Below, one piece after another: positions 45,078 to 54,410 of a stretch of 64,000 nt of DNA. The notes under the pieces are model-generated. The model saw only the letters and a program-made list of their open reading frames with translations. It was not told the origin of the DNA and did not search any database. The translations under genes and the position numbers were made by a program. Every line of letters starts with the position of its first letter. The stretch's first letter is position 1. The DNA comes from an uncultured Collinsella sp. (GTDB taxonomy: Bacteria > Actinomycetota > Coriobacteriia > Coriobacteriales > Coriobacteriaceae): the NCBI GenBank assembly GCA_958412345.1, contig CATYSO010000009.1:31402-95401 (forward strand), read 5' to 3'.

Positions 45078-46016
45078 ATGACTACCGATCAGACGATCGA
45101 TGTTGCGATTATCGGCGGCGGTCCTGCGGGCTTTGCTGCCGCCATTTATGCGGCGCGCGCCAACCTGACGACGACTGTCCTTGAGCAGGGGATGTCGGGT
45201 GGACAGATCGCCACGAGCAACGAGATTGAGAATTATCCTGGCATTCCGCTACTGAGCGGTGTCGAACTTGGTGAGCGGTTCCAACAGCATGCTGAAGGCT
45301 TGGGGGCTCAGGTTGAATGGAGTATGGTGACGGGCGTCGATTACGATGCCGATGCGGCTCAATTTACCATCCATCATGATATGGGCGACACAGCAGCCAA
45401 GAGCGTCATTGCGTGCATGGGCGCCACGCCGCGTCCTGCGGGTTTTGTTGGCGAGGACACGTATCGCGGTCGTGGCGTTTCGTATTGCGCGACGTGTGAC
45501 GGCATGTTCTTCCGTGGCAAGCAGGTCTTTGTTATCGGAGGCGGCAATTCGGCATGCGAGGAGGCGCTGTTCCTGTCCGACATTGCCAGCAGCGTGACCA
45601 TCGTGCTGCGTCGCGATCAGTTCCGTGCACCCGAGGGCGTTGTGAATAAGGTTCTAGCTAAGGACAATATTTCAGTTAGGTACCAAACTAGTATTGTTGA
45701 GCTTTCTGGTGAAGCGATGCCCACGACAATCACATTCAAGGATAATGCGACTGGTGAAATGCACACTGAGTCCTTTGAACCTGGATCGTTTGGCATCTTT
45801 GTTTTTACGGGGACGCAACCACATACCGAGCTTGTTGAGCATCTAGTCGATCTGGCTCCCGACGGCGGTATTGTTACCGACGATTCGATGGCCACTCGTA
45901 CGCCCGGCTTATTCGCAGCCGGCGATATCCGCTCCAAGCGTTTACGCCAGGTTGTGACCGCCGTTTCTGACGGAGCCATAGCGGCAACCAGCGCATACGC
46001 TTTCCTACGCGCATAA
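45078..46016 (+). CDS. trxB: Thioredoxin reductase
   Basis: FAD/NADPH-dependent enzyme that reduces thioredoxin. The 312 residues have the FAD motif GGGPAG (13-18), the redox pair CATC (Cys137-Cys140), and the NADPH motif GGGNSACEEA. GAGAGGA precedes ATG 45078; the in-frame start at 45003 adds 25 residues unlike the family. It ends at its own terminator. Confidence 0.93.
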   Translation: MTTDQTIDVAIIGGGPAGFAAAIYAARANLTTTVLEQGMSGGQIATSNEIENYPGIPLLSGVELGERFQQHAEGLGAQVEWSMVTGVDYDADAAQFTIHHDMGDTAAKSVIACMGATPRPAGFVGEDTYRGRGVSYCATCDGMFFRGKQVFVIGGGNSACEEALFLSDIASSVTIVLRRDQFRAPEGVVNKVLAKDNISVRYQTSIVELSGEAMPTTITFKDNATGEMHTESFEPGSFGIFVFTGTQPHTELVEHLVDLAPDGGIVTDDSMATRTPGLFAAGDIRSKRLRQVVTAVSDGAIAATSAYAFLRA

Positions 46017-46060
46017 GTACGATAATATATCTTATGTAAGGTTGCTATCAATTAACTAAA

Positions 46061-46099
46061 TGGCGGGACGATGCATCAGCGCGCTGTCCCGCCAATTTT
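46061..46099 (+). terminator. Terminator after trxB
   Basis: A perfect 9-bp stem TGGCGGGAC/GTCCCGCCA (46061-46069, 46086-46094) with a 16-base loop is followed by ATTTTCTT. Confidence 0.8.
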
Positions 46100-46169
46100 C
46101 TTGCCGGCTATGTGGTATGCAAAACTAGATAATCTAGAATACAATATAGAAAATGAATGGAGGACCTTT

Positions 46170-46781
46170 ATGAACCACGTTAAATACGTTATTCCGATGT
46201 CCGATTCGTCGGTCAGCATTAAGCCCGAGGATATTCAGCCCACAGTGCTACCCGATGCATTCATTCAGTCAGATATCGTGCGAAAACTCAATACGTTGAG
46301 TCTGCCGCGCTATAACCAGTTGCCCAATGTGACGCTCTACCGCGACCAGGTCATTGAGTATGTTGCGCTGTGGATGGAGCCACTGTCCATTTGTGTTGAG
46401 CAGCCTGTCATTACGCCATCGATGATCAATAACTACGTGAAGGTCGGCCTGGTGCCCGCCCCGGTCAAAAAGCAATATGGCCGCGAGCAGATTGCCCGCC
46501 TGATCGCTATCTGCATCTTTAAGCAGGTGCTACCTATTGCTGCGGTGCAGGCGCTCTTTAACATTCAGCGTTTGAGCTACGATGCCCCGACGGCCTTCGA
46601 CTATGTGGTCGATCAGCTCGAGGCATCGATTCGTTCGGCGTTTTCCGTCGAGCAGATGCCGGTTCCAGATACGGCGCATCAGGTAACGCGGGAGTCGCTG
46701 CTTGTACGCAGTGCAGTTTCATCCTTCGTTTCGAAGGCGTACCTGATGAGCTATCTTAAGTTTAATGGGTTTAATAGCTAG
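46170..46781 (+). CDS. DUF1836 protein, MerR-like regulator
   Basis: The 203 residues carry a DUF1836 domain (LPRYNQLPNVTLYRDQVIEY, TPSMINNYVKVGLVPAPVKK), which has a MerR-like winged helix. Function is not established; a transcription factor is likely. GGAGGA (46159-46164) supports ATG 46170. The leader has the palindrome CTAGAT-A-ATCTAG at about 46125-46137, a possible own operator. Confidence 0.78.
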   Translation: MNHVKYVIPMSDSSVSIKPEDIQPTVLPDAFIQSDIVRKLNTLSLPRYNQLPNVTLYRDQVIEYVALWMEPLSICVEQPVITPSMINNYVKVGLVPAPVKKQYGREQIARLIAICIFKQVLPIAAVQALFNIQRLSYDAPTAFDYVVDQLEASIRSAFSVEQMPVPDTAHQVTRESLLVRSAVSSFVSKAYLMSYLKFNGFNS

Positions 46782-46793
46782 CCAACGTATATA

Positions 46794-46841
46794 ACGGGCG
46801 GGACAAAGGGTCATCTGTCACTTTGTCCCGCCCGTATTTTT
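46794..46841 (+). terminator. Terminator between DUF1836 gene and degV
   Basis: A perfect 15-bp stem (46794-46808 with 46821-46835) is followed by ATTTTTG. It lies between convergent genes and can serve the plus strand well. Confidence 0.92.
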
Positions 46842-46854
46842 GCTTAGTTGTACT

Positions 46855-47721
46855 TTATTGGCCCGAAGCCACGCCCATGCCGTAGCCGATAATGAGCCCA
46901 TGCATTTCGGCATAGTATGAATCTAGCCCGTTACAGGGCATGATGATAGTCTTGGAGTTTGGCCAGCGCTCCACAATGCGGCTGGCAAGTGCTTGGGCGC
47001 CTGCCTCATTTTCGACATGGTCGATAACGACCTCGCCGCCCGTAAAACCCTCGGCTTCCATGGTGTCGATGATCTTGTTGAGCATCTTCTTTTCGCCACG
47101 AGTGTGTCCGACGAGTTCGATTTTACCTGCCTCACTCGCCGTGCCCAAAATGCGGATATTGAGCTTGTTGGCAATGACGCCGGCTGCCTTAGGGATACGT
47201 CCGGCTTTGGCGAGGTTTTCGTAATTGCACAAACTGAAGAGGATTTTGCTGTTCTGTTCAAGGCTATCGAAGTATGCGCAAGCATCCTCGAATGAGACAT
47301 TCGGATTGCTTGCAAGATAGCGGTCGAACAGCAGGAAAATGAGGTCCATTTTACCGCCAGCTGCGCGTGAATTGACTAGATGAATCTGTCGGTCCGGTTC
47401 CTCGGCAAGAACCATATCGCGAGCCGTGGCTGCCGCGTTGTAGCTGCCCGACACGCCCTCAGAGATTGGCATGCAGATGGTCTTGTCTGCCAATTTGAAG
47501 AGCTCGGCCCACTCCCCTACGCTGGGACAAGCGCTTGAAGAAGCGTTCGTCTCCGCCTGAACAGCGCAGTTGAGCTCATGAACATCGAGCGAAAGGTCAT
47601 CGACGAATTCACGCTCCCCCACTCGAATTTTGAGGGGCGCAAATGCAAAGGTGGTATGGGGTGCGGTCGGTTGCCAATCGCGGAGGTTGCAGCTTGAATC
47701 TGAGATAAGTGCCCAGCTCAT
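46855..47721 (-). CDS. DegV family fatty-acid-binding protein
   Basis: The 288 residues belong to the DegV/EDD family (SDSSCNL at the start; MPISEGVSGSYNAA near 83-96; NSRAAGGKMDLI near 116). Family members bind a fatty acid; some are FakB subunits that present it to FakA kinase. No FakA/DAK gene is nearby. AAAGGACC lies before the ATG. Confidence 0.85.
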   Translation of the reverse strand: MSWALISDSSCNLRDWQPTAPHTTFAFAPLKIRVGEREFVDDLSLDVHELNCAVQAETNASSSACPSVGEWAELFKLADKTICMPISEGVSGSYNAAATARDMVLAEEPDRQIHLVNSRAAGGKMDLIFLLFDRYLASNPNVSFEDACAYFDSLEQNSKILFSLCNYENLAKAGRIPKAAGVIANKLNIRILGTASEAGKIELVGHTRGEKKMLNKIIDTMEAEGFTGGEVVIDHVENEAGAQALASRIVERWPNSKTIIMPCNGLDSYYAEMHGLIIGYGMGVASGQ

Positions 47722-47776
47722 AGAGGGTCCTTTCTAATTGCTCCCATACAATTATAGCCTTCTTGCTGACCGATTG

Positions 47777-47811
47777 GGCCGCTATCTAGTATTCAAAACT
47801 AGATAGCGGCC
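47777..47811. repeat. Perfect 14-bp hairpin between nlpC and degV
   Basis: GGCCGCTATCTAGT/ACTAGATAGCGGCC flanks the 7-base loop ATTCAAA. It has no T-run on either side. It could be a weak terminator for the upstream minus-strand operon or an operator for degV. The loop-side sequence CAAAACTAGATA is shared with the DUF1836 leader at about 46120. A TATAAT on the minus strand near 47753 may be the degV -10. Confidence 0.75.
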
Positions 47812-47885
47812 TGCACGAAAGGCAAAAGAATGGACCCCATGACTCAAAGCCACGAGGTCCACATTCACACGCCGTGTAAGATGAC

Positions 47886-49013
47886 TTAGTAACGCACGAA
47901 GATATAGTTATTGTTCATGCCGGCGGCAACGGAGCTGATGATAACACCCGTGTTGTAGTCGGAAGCATGAATCATCTGACCACCACCGATGTAAATGCCG
48001 GTGTGGTACGAGTTGACCACAACGTCACCGGGCTGCGGATCGGACACACGCGTCCAGCCCATAAAGGTACCCGTGGTGCCCAGGCGGCAATAGCGACCAG
48101 TGAGGCAATAACTAACAAAACCAGAGCAGTCGAAGCTGTTCGGGCCAATTCCGCCCCAGGAATAAGCGCAACCAAGCTTGCTGTATGCACGCGAGACAAC
48201 AGAACCGCCATCGACTGACTGGCTCGGAGCAGAAGGCGTCGGAGCCGGGGCAGGCGTAGAGGGCTGCGGCGTCGGAGCAGGTGCCGGCGTAGGAGCCGGA
48301 GTGTTGCCGCCCTGGTTGTTATTATTGCTGGTCTGGCCACCGTTGTTGGTGTTCTCGGTCGTACCGGCAGTCTCGTTGCTCACCGTGGCCTTCTCGGCGG
48401 TACTGGCGTTGATGCCGGCCTGCAGCGCGGCGTTGGCCTCGGCCTCTGCGGCAAGCTCGGCTTGCAGCTGCGAATCCAGGGAGTTTACGACGTTCTGGGC
48501 TTCAGCCTGCTGAGCGTTAAGCTCGTCGACCTTTTTCTGCGTGGAAGCGACGTTCTTCTCCTGCTCGGCCTGCTTATCGGTGAGCTGCTGCTTAAGCTCC
48601 TTTACCTCTTGAATGGTCTGAGCCTGCTTATCGGAAACTTTGCCATAGTAGAACAGACGATTGAGCATATCGCTCAGGTCGTCAACGCCCGTCAGAACCT
48701 GAAGCAGGCTCAGACCGCCGGTCTTGTACTCGCCGGCGACATAGGTCGAGAGCTTGGCCTGACCATCGGCGATCTCCTGCTGCTTTTGCGTGATCTCGCC
48801 AGCAGTCTGATCGAGCGCCTGCGTCTGCGTGGCGAGCTCATCGTAAATCTGCTGGGTTTGGGTACCGATCTGCTCGAGCTTCGTACGAGCAGCGGCAAGG
48901 TCGGATGCGGTATCGGCGTAGGCAGGAGCCGCAAGGCCCAGGCCCAAAACACAAGCGAGGGTTGCCGTAGCAGCGCAGCGTGCCATGTTTTTGTGCGTGT
49001 TTGCTGTGCGCAT
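47886..49013 (-). CDS. Secreted NlpC/P60 peptidoglycan DL-endopeptidase
   Basis: The 375 residues have a signal peptide (cleavage probably after APAYA, about 34), a long coiled coil (about 35-185), a Thr/Asn/Pro-rich linker (PAPTPAPAP), and a C-terminal NlpC/P60 domain with catalytic DCSGFV near 294-299. Layout matches RipC/CwlO-type hydrolases that open the wall during growth and division. It is the last gene of the minus-strand operon, 32 bases after apt. Confidence 0.9.
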   Translation of the reverse strand: MRTANTHKNMARCAATATLACVLGLGLAAPAYADTASDLAAARTKLEQIGTQTQQIYDELATQTQALDQTAGEITQKQQEIADGQAKLSTYVAGEYKTGGLSLLQVLTGVDDLSDMLNRLFYYGKVSDKQAQTIQEVKELKQQLTDKQAEQEKNVASTQKKVDELNAQQAEAQNVVNSLDSQLQAELAAEAEANAALQAGINASTAEKATVSNETAGTTENTNNGGQTSNNNNQGGNTPAPTPAPAPTPQPSTPAPAPTPSAPSQSVDGGSVVSRAYSKLGCAYSWGGIGPNSFDCSGFVSYCLTGRYCRLGTTGTFMGWTRVSDPQPGDVVVNSYHTGIYIGGGQMIHASDYNTGVIISSVAAGMNNNYIFVRY

Positions 49014-49045
49014 GTAGCTTCCTTTCCAGTAACTAAGGGTAACGG

Positions 49046-49576
49046 CTACTCCACCGTCACCAGGCTAAAGAGCTCAACATCGTCGTCAGTCGGCGTGAGC
49101 TTCTCGCGCGGGTTGAGAAACGCAAGCTCAAGGATACACCCGTAGCCCACAAGCTTTGCGCCCATATCTCGCACAAGTTTACCTGTTGCCTCGACGGTTC
49201 CGCCCGTCGCGACCAAGTCGTCCAGAATCAACACGGTATCTTTAGAGGTAATGGCATCGGCATGGATTTCAATAGAGTCGGTGCCGTATTCGAGCTCGTA
49301 GCTCTGGCTCACCGTCTTGCGGGGTAGCTTGCCCGGTTTACGTGCAGGAACAAAGCCGGCACCAAGGGCCACAGCCACCGGTACGCCAACCATAAAGCCG
49401 CGAGCCTCGGGACCCACGACCTTGGTGATTCCCATGCCGGCAAAGTGCTCGGCGAGGGCATCGGTCATGGCTTTGAGCGCCTCGGGGTTGCCAAAGAGCG
49501 GCGTGATGTCTTTGAAGATGACTCCGGGCTCGGGATAGTCGGGGATGTCGACGATTTGAGATTCGAAGTCGTACAT
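49046..49576 (-). CDS. apt: Adenine phosphoribosyltransferase
   Basis: Salvages adenine to AMP with PRPP. The protein of about 176 residues carries DYPEPGVIFKDITPLF near the start and the PRPP motif VLILDDLVATGGT (about 121-133). ATG 49576 has AAAGG about 7 bases upstream; an in-frame start 15 bases earlier is less likely. Confidence 0.93.
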   Translation of the reverse strand: MYDFESQIVDIPDYPEPGVIFKDITPLFGNPEALKAMTDALAEHFAGMGITKVVGPEARGFMVGVPVAVALGAGFVPARKPGKLPRKTVSQSYELEYGTDSIEIHADAITSKDTVLILDDLVATGGTVEATGKLVRDMGAKLVGYGCILELAFLNPREKLTPTDDDVELFSLVTVE

Positions 49577-49616
49577 TGCATGACCTTTCAATGGGTTGCC
49601 GGATAAGCGGCAGCTG

Positions 49617-50495
49617 TTATTTGCCCGCGGTGGCGGTGCCGGATTGCGAAGGGGCGATGACCTTTAGCGGCTTTACGAGAGAATCCTCGTGCGAAGCCGT
49701 CGCGGCAGTTTCTTCGTTTTTGGCCTTGGTGGACTCGGAGCGAGCGATTTCCTCATCGAGTGCATCGATGTCGGCGTCCTCGACCACGGCGTTGAGCGAC
49801 TCAAAAACGCGGTTCTTGAGCAGCGCAGTGTGCACGCCCTCCGTCAGGTCGTGAAGCTTCTTAAAAGCACGTTCGAGCTTGGCGTCGCGCTCGTCATCGG
49901 AAGTATCCATACCGAGCATGCTCACGAGAACCTGCTCAAACATCGAAGACTCGCGGTTTGCCGACGATACGTACTGACGCAGGTTGCGCGGCTCGATATG
50001 GAAGCGCGACAGCTCGGAGCAGTAGCGGATGATTGGAAAATCGCGACCATCGACGAGCTCACGATTCTGCGGACTCTTGATGATGCGAATGAGGTCGTTC
50101 TCGGCGAGCGAGCGGATAAACGAAATTTCGACGCCCAACATATCGGGAATGGTCTCGATGGGATGCAGCTTTTGCTTAGTCTCCTTGGGCTCCGTCTTGA
50201 GCGGAACATCGGATAGCAAGCCCACCTCGTAGGCGAGCGTTGACAGGTCCGTGGCGTTTTCCAAGCGCTGCTTAATCACGTTGAGCGGCATGTAGCGGGT
50301 CTTCTGCAAGTGCAGGATGACCTCCAGACGATCAACGTCCTCCTTAGAGTACTGACGGTATCCCTTAGGCGTACGATGAGGGGTAATGAGCCCCTCATCC
50401 TCTAGAAATCTAATTTTTGAGTTCGAAAGATCGGGGTATGCGCCTCGAAGTAGGTTGACGACTTGGCCGATACTCAGATAGTTGCGTTCGGCCAT
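49617..50495 (-). CDS. ftsR: MerR-family regulator, FtsR-like
   Basis: The 292 residues begin with a MerR winged helix (YLSIGQVVNLLRGAYPDLS-SKIRFLEDEGLI, RTPKGYRQYS) and have a long helical C-terminal part. The order (FHA protein immediately upstream) equals mycobacterial garA-Rv1828, whose corynebacterial relative FtsR activates ftsZ. GAGTAGGG lies before ATG 50495. The symbol is by synteny and domain, not proven orthology. Confidence 0.78.
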   Translation of the reverse strand: MAERNYLSIGQVVNLLRGAYPDLSNSKIRFLEDEGLITPHRTPKGYRQYSKEDVDRLEVILHLQKTRYMPLNVIKQRLENATDLSTLAYEVGLLSDVPLKTEPKETKQKLHPIETIPDMLGVEISFIRSLAENDLIRIIKSPQNRELVDGRDFPIIRYCSELSRFHIEPRNLRQYVSSANRESSMFEQVLVSMLGMDTSDDERDAKLERAFKKLHDLTEGVHTALLKNRVFESLNAVVEDADIDALDEEIARSESTKAKNEETAATASHEDSLVKPLKVIAPSQSGTATAGK

Positions 50496-50498
50496 GCC

Positions 50499-50933
50499 CT
50501 ACTCACCGGTTTCGATGCGCTCCGGCGTGCTCTCGTGGTAGATGAGCGTAAACGTACCGATCTGAACGGAAGAACCGTCGTGCAGCGGGGCTGCATTGAC
50601 AATGGCACCGTCGACCCAGGTACCATTGAGCGAGCCCAGGTCCTCGATGCGAGCGCCGAGGCCCTCGCGAATAATGCGCGCGTGGCTGCGCGAAACGGTC
50701 ATGTCATTAAGGAAGATGCCGTTCGCGGGATCGCGGCCGATGGTAGTCACGTCGTCCTCGAGCTCAAAGGCGGCACCAGTCTGCGGACCCTTGACGATGG
50801 ACAGGACGGGGGCGGTGATGCGCACGTTGGCCATGAGGTCGGGAACGGTGACGTCGCTTGAAGGCACGCGGAATACGCAGGTAGCGTCAGCAGTCTTATC
50901 ATTCTGAGGCATATTGTTAACCATGTTGTCCAT
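50499..50933 (-). CDS. garA: FHA-domain protein, GarA-like metabolic switch
   Basis: The 144 residues have one FHA domain (about 50-135: GRDPANGIFLNDMTVSRSHA, LGSLNGTWV). The N-terminal tail contains DATCVFR (Thr18), matching the ETTSVFR phospho-threonine motif of mycobacterial GarA, which is phosphorylated by PknB/PknG and regulates 2-oxoglutarate metabolism. AGGGG about 6 bases before ATG 50933 sets the start; a TTG at 50966 is less likely. It ends three bases before the ftsR start. Confidence 0.85.
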   Translation of the reverse strand: MDNMVNNMPQNDKTADATCVFRVPSSDVTVPDLMANVRITAPVLSIVKGPQTGAAFELEDDVTTIGRDPANGIFLNDMTVSRSHARIIREGLGARIEDLGSLNGTWVDGAIVNAAPLHDGSSVQIGTFTLIYHESTPERIETGE

Positions 50934-50999
50934 GACAACCCCTAACTTATCGCGGACGTGCCGCAAATAATGAACCGTACGTAATCATACCCCAACGAA

Positions 51000-51704
51000 T
51001 CAGTCTTCGATTTCAGGGTTCAGAAAGTCGATGTCCTCGTCCTCGGGATGCGCGAGAGCCTGTTTAATGGCCACTCCGCCCTTAATGGAGTAGATGACAG
51101 CCGTGAGCATGGAGAAGATCACGCCGCCGTACACAAAGAAGATGCCGAGGGGCACCGAGCTTCCGTTGAGGCCCGGGAAGGCCGTAAGGGTTGAAGATAA
51201 AAGGTTCAGGCCGTCAATAACGGGGAAACCGAGCAGCATGAGTGAGAAGCCGGTCATGAGTAGCGCCGTGGCAATCTTTCCGGGAAAGACCACATCGATG
51301 GGGCGACGGTGATAATGACGCACGATAAGCGTGCCGATGCCCAGATAGATGTCGCGGCCAATAATGATTACGCAGACCCAGATGGGCAGCTCTCCGCGGA
51401 CCACCAGTCCAAGTACGCCGGTGAACAGCAGCGCACGGTCGCAAATGGGATCCATGACCTTGCCGAGCCACGAGACCGTCTTAGTCATGCGGGCGATCTG
51501 ACCGTCCATCCAGTCGGTGGAGGCGGCAACGGCGTAGATAACGATGGCGATGACGCGGTTGTTATCCGTCACAAACAGGTACAGAAATACCAGGGTGAGG
51601 ATCAGGCGCGTAAAGGTGATGAAATTGGAGATCGTAAAGATCTTATTCGACGGGTAATCGGAAGTGCCGATAAGCTCCTTTTTGATCTTCTTTTTGATGC
51701 CCAC
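51000..51704 (-). CDS. CDP-alcohol phosphatidyltransferase (second PgsA-type)
   Basis: The 234 residues carry the motif DWMDGQIAR then GKVMDPICDR (about 63-85) and several membrane helices. In actinobacteria a second PgsA-type enzyme often makes cardiolipin or phosphatidylinositol phosphate; which applies here cannot be told. GTG 51704 follows GGGGGAG at 51711-51717, so this short form is preferred over starts up to 30 residues earlier. First gene of the minus-strand operon. Confidence 0.82.
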   Translation of the reverse strand: MGIKKKIKKELIGTSDYPSNKIFTISNFITFTRLILTLVFLYLFVTDNNRVIAIVIYAVAASTDWMDGQIARMTKTVSWLGKVMDPICDRALLFTGVLGLVVRGELPIWVCVIIIGRDIYLGIGTLIVRHYHRRPIDVVFPGKIATALLMTGFSLMLLGFPVIDGLNLLSSTLTAFPGLNGSSVPLGIFFVYGGVIFSMLTAVIYSIKGGVAIKQALAHPEDEDIDFLNPEIED

Positions 51705-51740
51705 AGGACTCCCCCGCTGGTTAACGACAAAACTTTCGAT

Positions 51741-51746
51741 ACTATA
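51741..51746 (-). promoter_or_regulatory. -10 element of the pgsA2-garA-ftsR-apt-nlpC operon
   Basis: On the minus strand GGG-TATAGT lies 37 bases before the GTG. It matches the GGG-preceded -10 elements of lepA and dnaJ. The region 51747-52045 holds no recognisable gene. Confidence 0.5.
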
Positions 51747-51831
51747 CCCGTTCCGGCGATGTCTATCCAGCGCGAGCATAGAGAGTCCAGACATGTGGAG
51801 GGCGCTTTTGGGCCGCGGGGAATTTCACATT

Positions 51832-51890
51832 CGTGTACATCAGCCTCCAAACATGTCGAAAAATGTCGTTTTTGGAGGGTGACGTACACG
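51832..51890. repeat. Inverted repeat at the core/accessory boundary
   Basis: Arms at 51832-51851 and 51871-51890 pair at 18 of 20 positions (CGTGTAC..CCTCCAAA). The 19-base loop contains ATGTCG twice. It lies between the core operon and the GC-rich module and could mark an insertion end. Confidence 0.65.
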
Positions 51891-52045
51891 TTTTGATTCG
51901 GTGATTACATCGATCGGGAAAGTTGTTGCCTTAGCAAATAAATCATGGCGTACGGGTCGAGAAGGGCTGGCGCCAAAAGAGTCCAACGGCCGTTACAGCT
52001 TCGTTAGAAACGCGCCCCACCATAGATGGTGAACCCGAAAGGTAA

Positions 52046-52078
52046 GGCGCGCGGGCACGGCGACTCGGCCCGCGCGCC
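52046..52078 (+). promoter_or_regulatory. Leader hairpin before the lanF-like gene
   Basis: A perfect 11-bp stem GGCGCGCGGGC/GCCCGCGCGCC with an 11-base loop lies 21 bases before the first ABC gene. No T-run follows, so it is more likely an mRNA-stabilising or regulatory leader than a terminator. No clear promoter was seen upstream. Confidence 0.5.
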
Positions 52079-52099
52079 CGGAAGAGAAAGGACGAACCC

Positions 52100-52824
<725 letters not shown>

Positions 52825-52828
<4 letters not shown>

Positions 52829-53595
52829 CGGGCGAGAAAGGCGGCCTGCTCGCGGGCCTGCGCGCCGAGGCCCTGAAGTCGCGCCACGCGGCACCGGTTC
52901 GCCTGGCCGTGCTCATGGCGCTGCCGATGCCGCTGCTCGGCGCGATGCCCTACCGGGGCGTGCAGATCTTCAGCGCGTGGAACTACTGGTACGCGCTCTT
53001 CCTGCCCGTGTCTCTATCGCTCGTGGTGGCGTGCGTCGCGCGGGCGGACGCTCGCACGCGGATGCGGGGGCTTCTGGGCCTGGGCTTCCCGCTCGGGCGA
53101 GCCTGGTGGGCCAAGGCGCTCTGGTGCCTCGCGCTCTGCACGCTCTCGAACCTCGTGGTCTTCGTCATCTACCTCGCGGGATCGGCGTTCTCCTCGCAGG
53201 GTCTCACGGCCGCGGGCACGCTCACGATGCTCCTCTGCGCGCTCGCCAACACGGTGACCGCGGCGTGGATGATCCCCGCAGGGCTCTTCCTCACGGCGCG
53301 GCTCGGCATGCTCGCGGGCATCTTCTGCCCGCTCGCCGCGCAACTCGTAGGTGGGTTCGCCTGGTCGTTGGTGCCGCTGCCGCAGCTCTTTCCGCCGTCG
53401 GCGAACATGGTCATCCCCACGAGCTTCATCCCCGTGCTGCCGAGCGGCGAGCCGCTCGCGGCGGACATGGCGCTCGGCGGGGCGCTCATGGCGGAGGGCA
53501 TGCTCACGCTGGCGGGCCTTGCGGTCTGCGCGCTCGCGTTCGCCGCGCTCACGGCGGCGGGCGCGGCCTGGTTCGCGCGCTCCGAGGAGAGGTGA
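52825..53595 (+). CDS. Lantibiotic-protection-type ABC permease 1 (LanE/MutE-like)
   Basis: The 256 residues form about six hydrophobic helices typical of ABC-2 permeases of the LanE group (LRAEALKSRHAAPVRLAVLMAL at the start, which includes an amphipathic helix before the first span). ATG overlaps the lanF-like stop (ATGA), and the stop overlaps the next ATG (TGATG). Assignment rests on layout rather than a specific motif. Confidence 0.78.
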
Positions 53596-54410
53596 TGGCC
53601 ATGACACGACTCTCCGACCCGACGCCGCGCATGACTCTCCCGCGGGCCCTGCTCTCCGAGGCCCTGCGCCTGGCGCGCTCCCCGCTCGCGGCGGTGCACC
53701 TCGCCTGCGGCCTGGCGGCCGGTCTTGCCTGCGGCGAGTACTTCTCCGTAACCCGATGGGACCCGGCGCTGGGCGCGGACGCCTACGCCCAGTTCCTCGG
53801 CGCCCTCATGCCGCTCATGTCCGCCATCGTCTGCGGGCTCGCCGTGGACGAGGGGCGCGCTGCCGGGCGCCTCACCAACCTCACGGCGGTCCCCTCGCGA
53901 GGGCGCGCCGTCGCGGCGAAGCTGCTCGCCCTTGCGGCGCTCGGCGCGGGCGCGCTGGCCGTGGCGCTCAGCGTGTTCGGGGGCGCGCTCGCCGTCGCCG
54001 GACGCCTGCCGCTCGGGCCCGCTCCGCTTGCGGCCGCCTGGGCGGGCATCGTGCTGGGCAGCCTGCCCCTCTACGCGCTGGGGCTCGGCGTGGCCCTGCG
54101 CCTCGGCCGCAACGCCGCCATCGGCGGCGGCGCGGCGGGGTCGCTCCTCGCGTTCTTCTCGGTGGGCGGACTTGCGCACGGCCTCATGACCGGCGAGCTC
54201 ACCGGTGCCCTAGCGACGCCCCTGGGCTGGGTGCCGCTCGCCTGGCCCGCGCGCCTGGGGTCGCTCGGGGTGGAGGCCTTCATCGACGCCGCACGCGCGG
54301 CGGGCCCTCTCCTCACGACTGCGCTCGCTGGCCTCGCGCTCACCCTGGCAGCCGCCGCCGTCCTTATCGCCTGGTTCTGCCGCTTCGAGGACGGGAGGGC
54401 AGATGCGTAG
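53595..54410 (+). CDS. Lantibiotic-protection-type ABC permease 2 (LanG/MutG-like)
   Basis: The 271 residues form about six hydrophobic helices (LLSEALRLARSPLAAVHLAC near the start). It is the second permease, as in LanFEG immunity exporters. GAGGAG lies 5 bases before ATG 53595; an in-frame ATG at 53601 is an alternative. A long in-frame opening back to 52977 is a high-GC artefact covering the previous gene. Overlaps the next small gene by 8 bases. Confidence 0.78.
   Translation: MAMTRLSDPTPRMTLPRALLSEALRLARSPLAAVHLACGLAAGLACGEYFSVTRWDPALGADAYAQFLGALMPLMSAIVCGLAVDEGRAAGRLTNLTAVPSRGRAVAAKLLALAALGAGALAVALSVFGGALAVAGRLPLGPAPLAAAWAGIVLGSLPLYALGLGVALRLGRNAAIGGGAAGSLLAFFSVGGLAHGLMTGELTGALATPLGWVPLAWPARLGSLGVEAFIDAARAAGPLLTTALAGLALTLAAAAVLIAWFCRFEDGRADA

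Noticed and set aside
48462..49145. 227-codon plus-strand frame opposite the NlpC/P60 gene
   Set aside because: Antisense shadow of the coiled-coil region; Leu-rich repeats arise from the reversed Gln/Lys codons.
51600..51896. Open frames on both strands upstream of pgsA2
   Set aside because: They overlap the promoter and inverted repeat and show no RBS or conserved motif.
52977..53594. In-frame upstream extension of the LanG-like gene
   Set aside because: It lies inside the LanE-like gene in another frame and is Arg/Ala/His-rich with no membrane pattern; the RBS-supported start is 53595.
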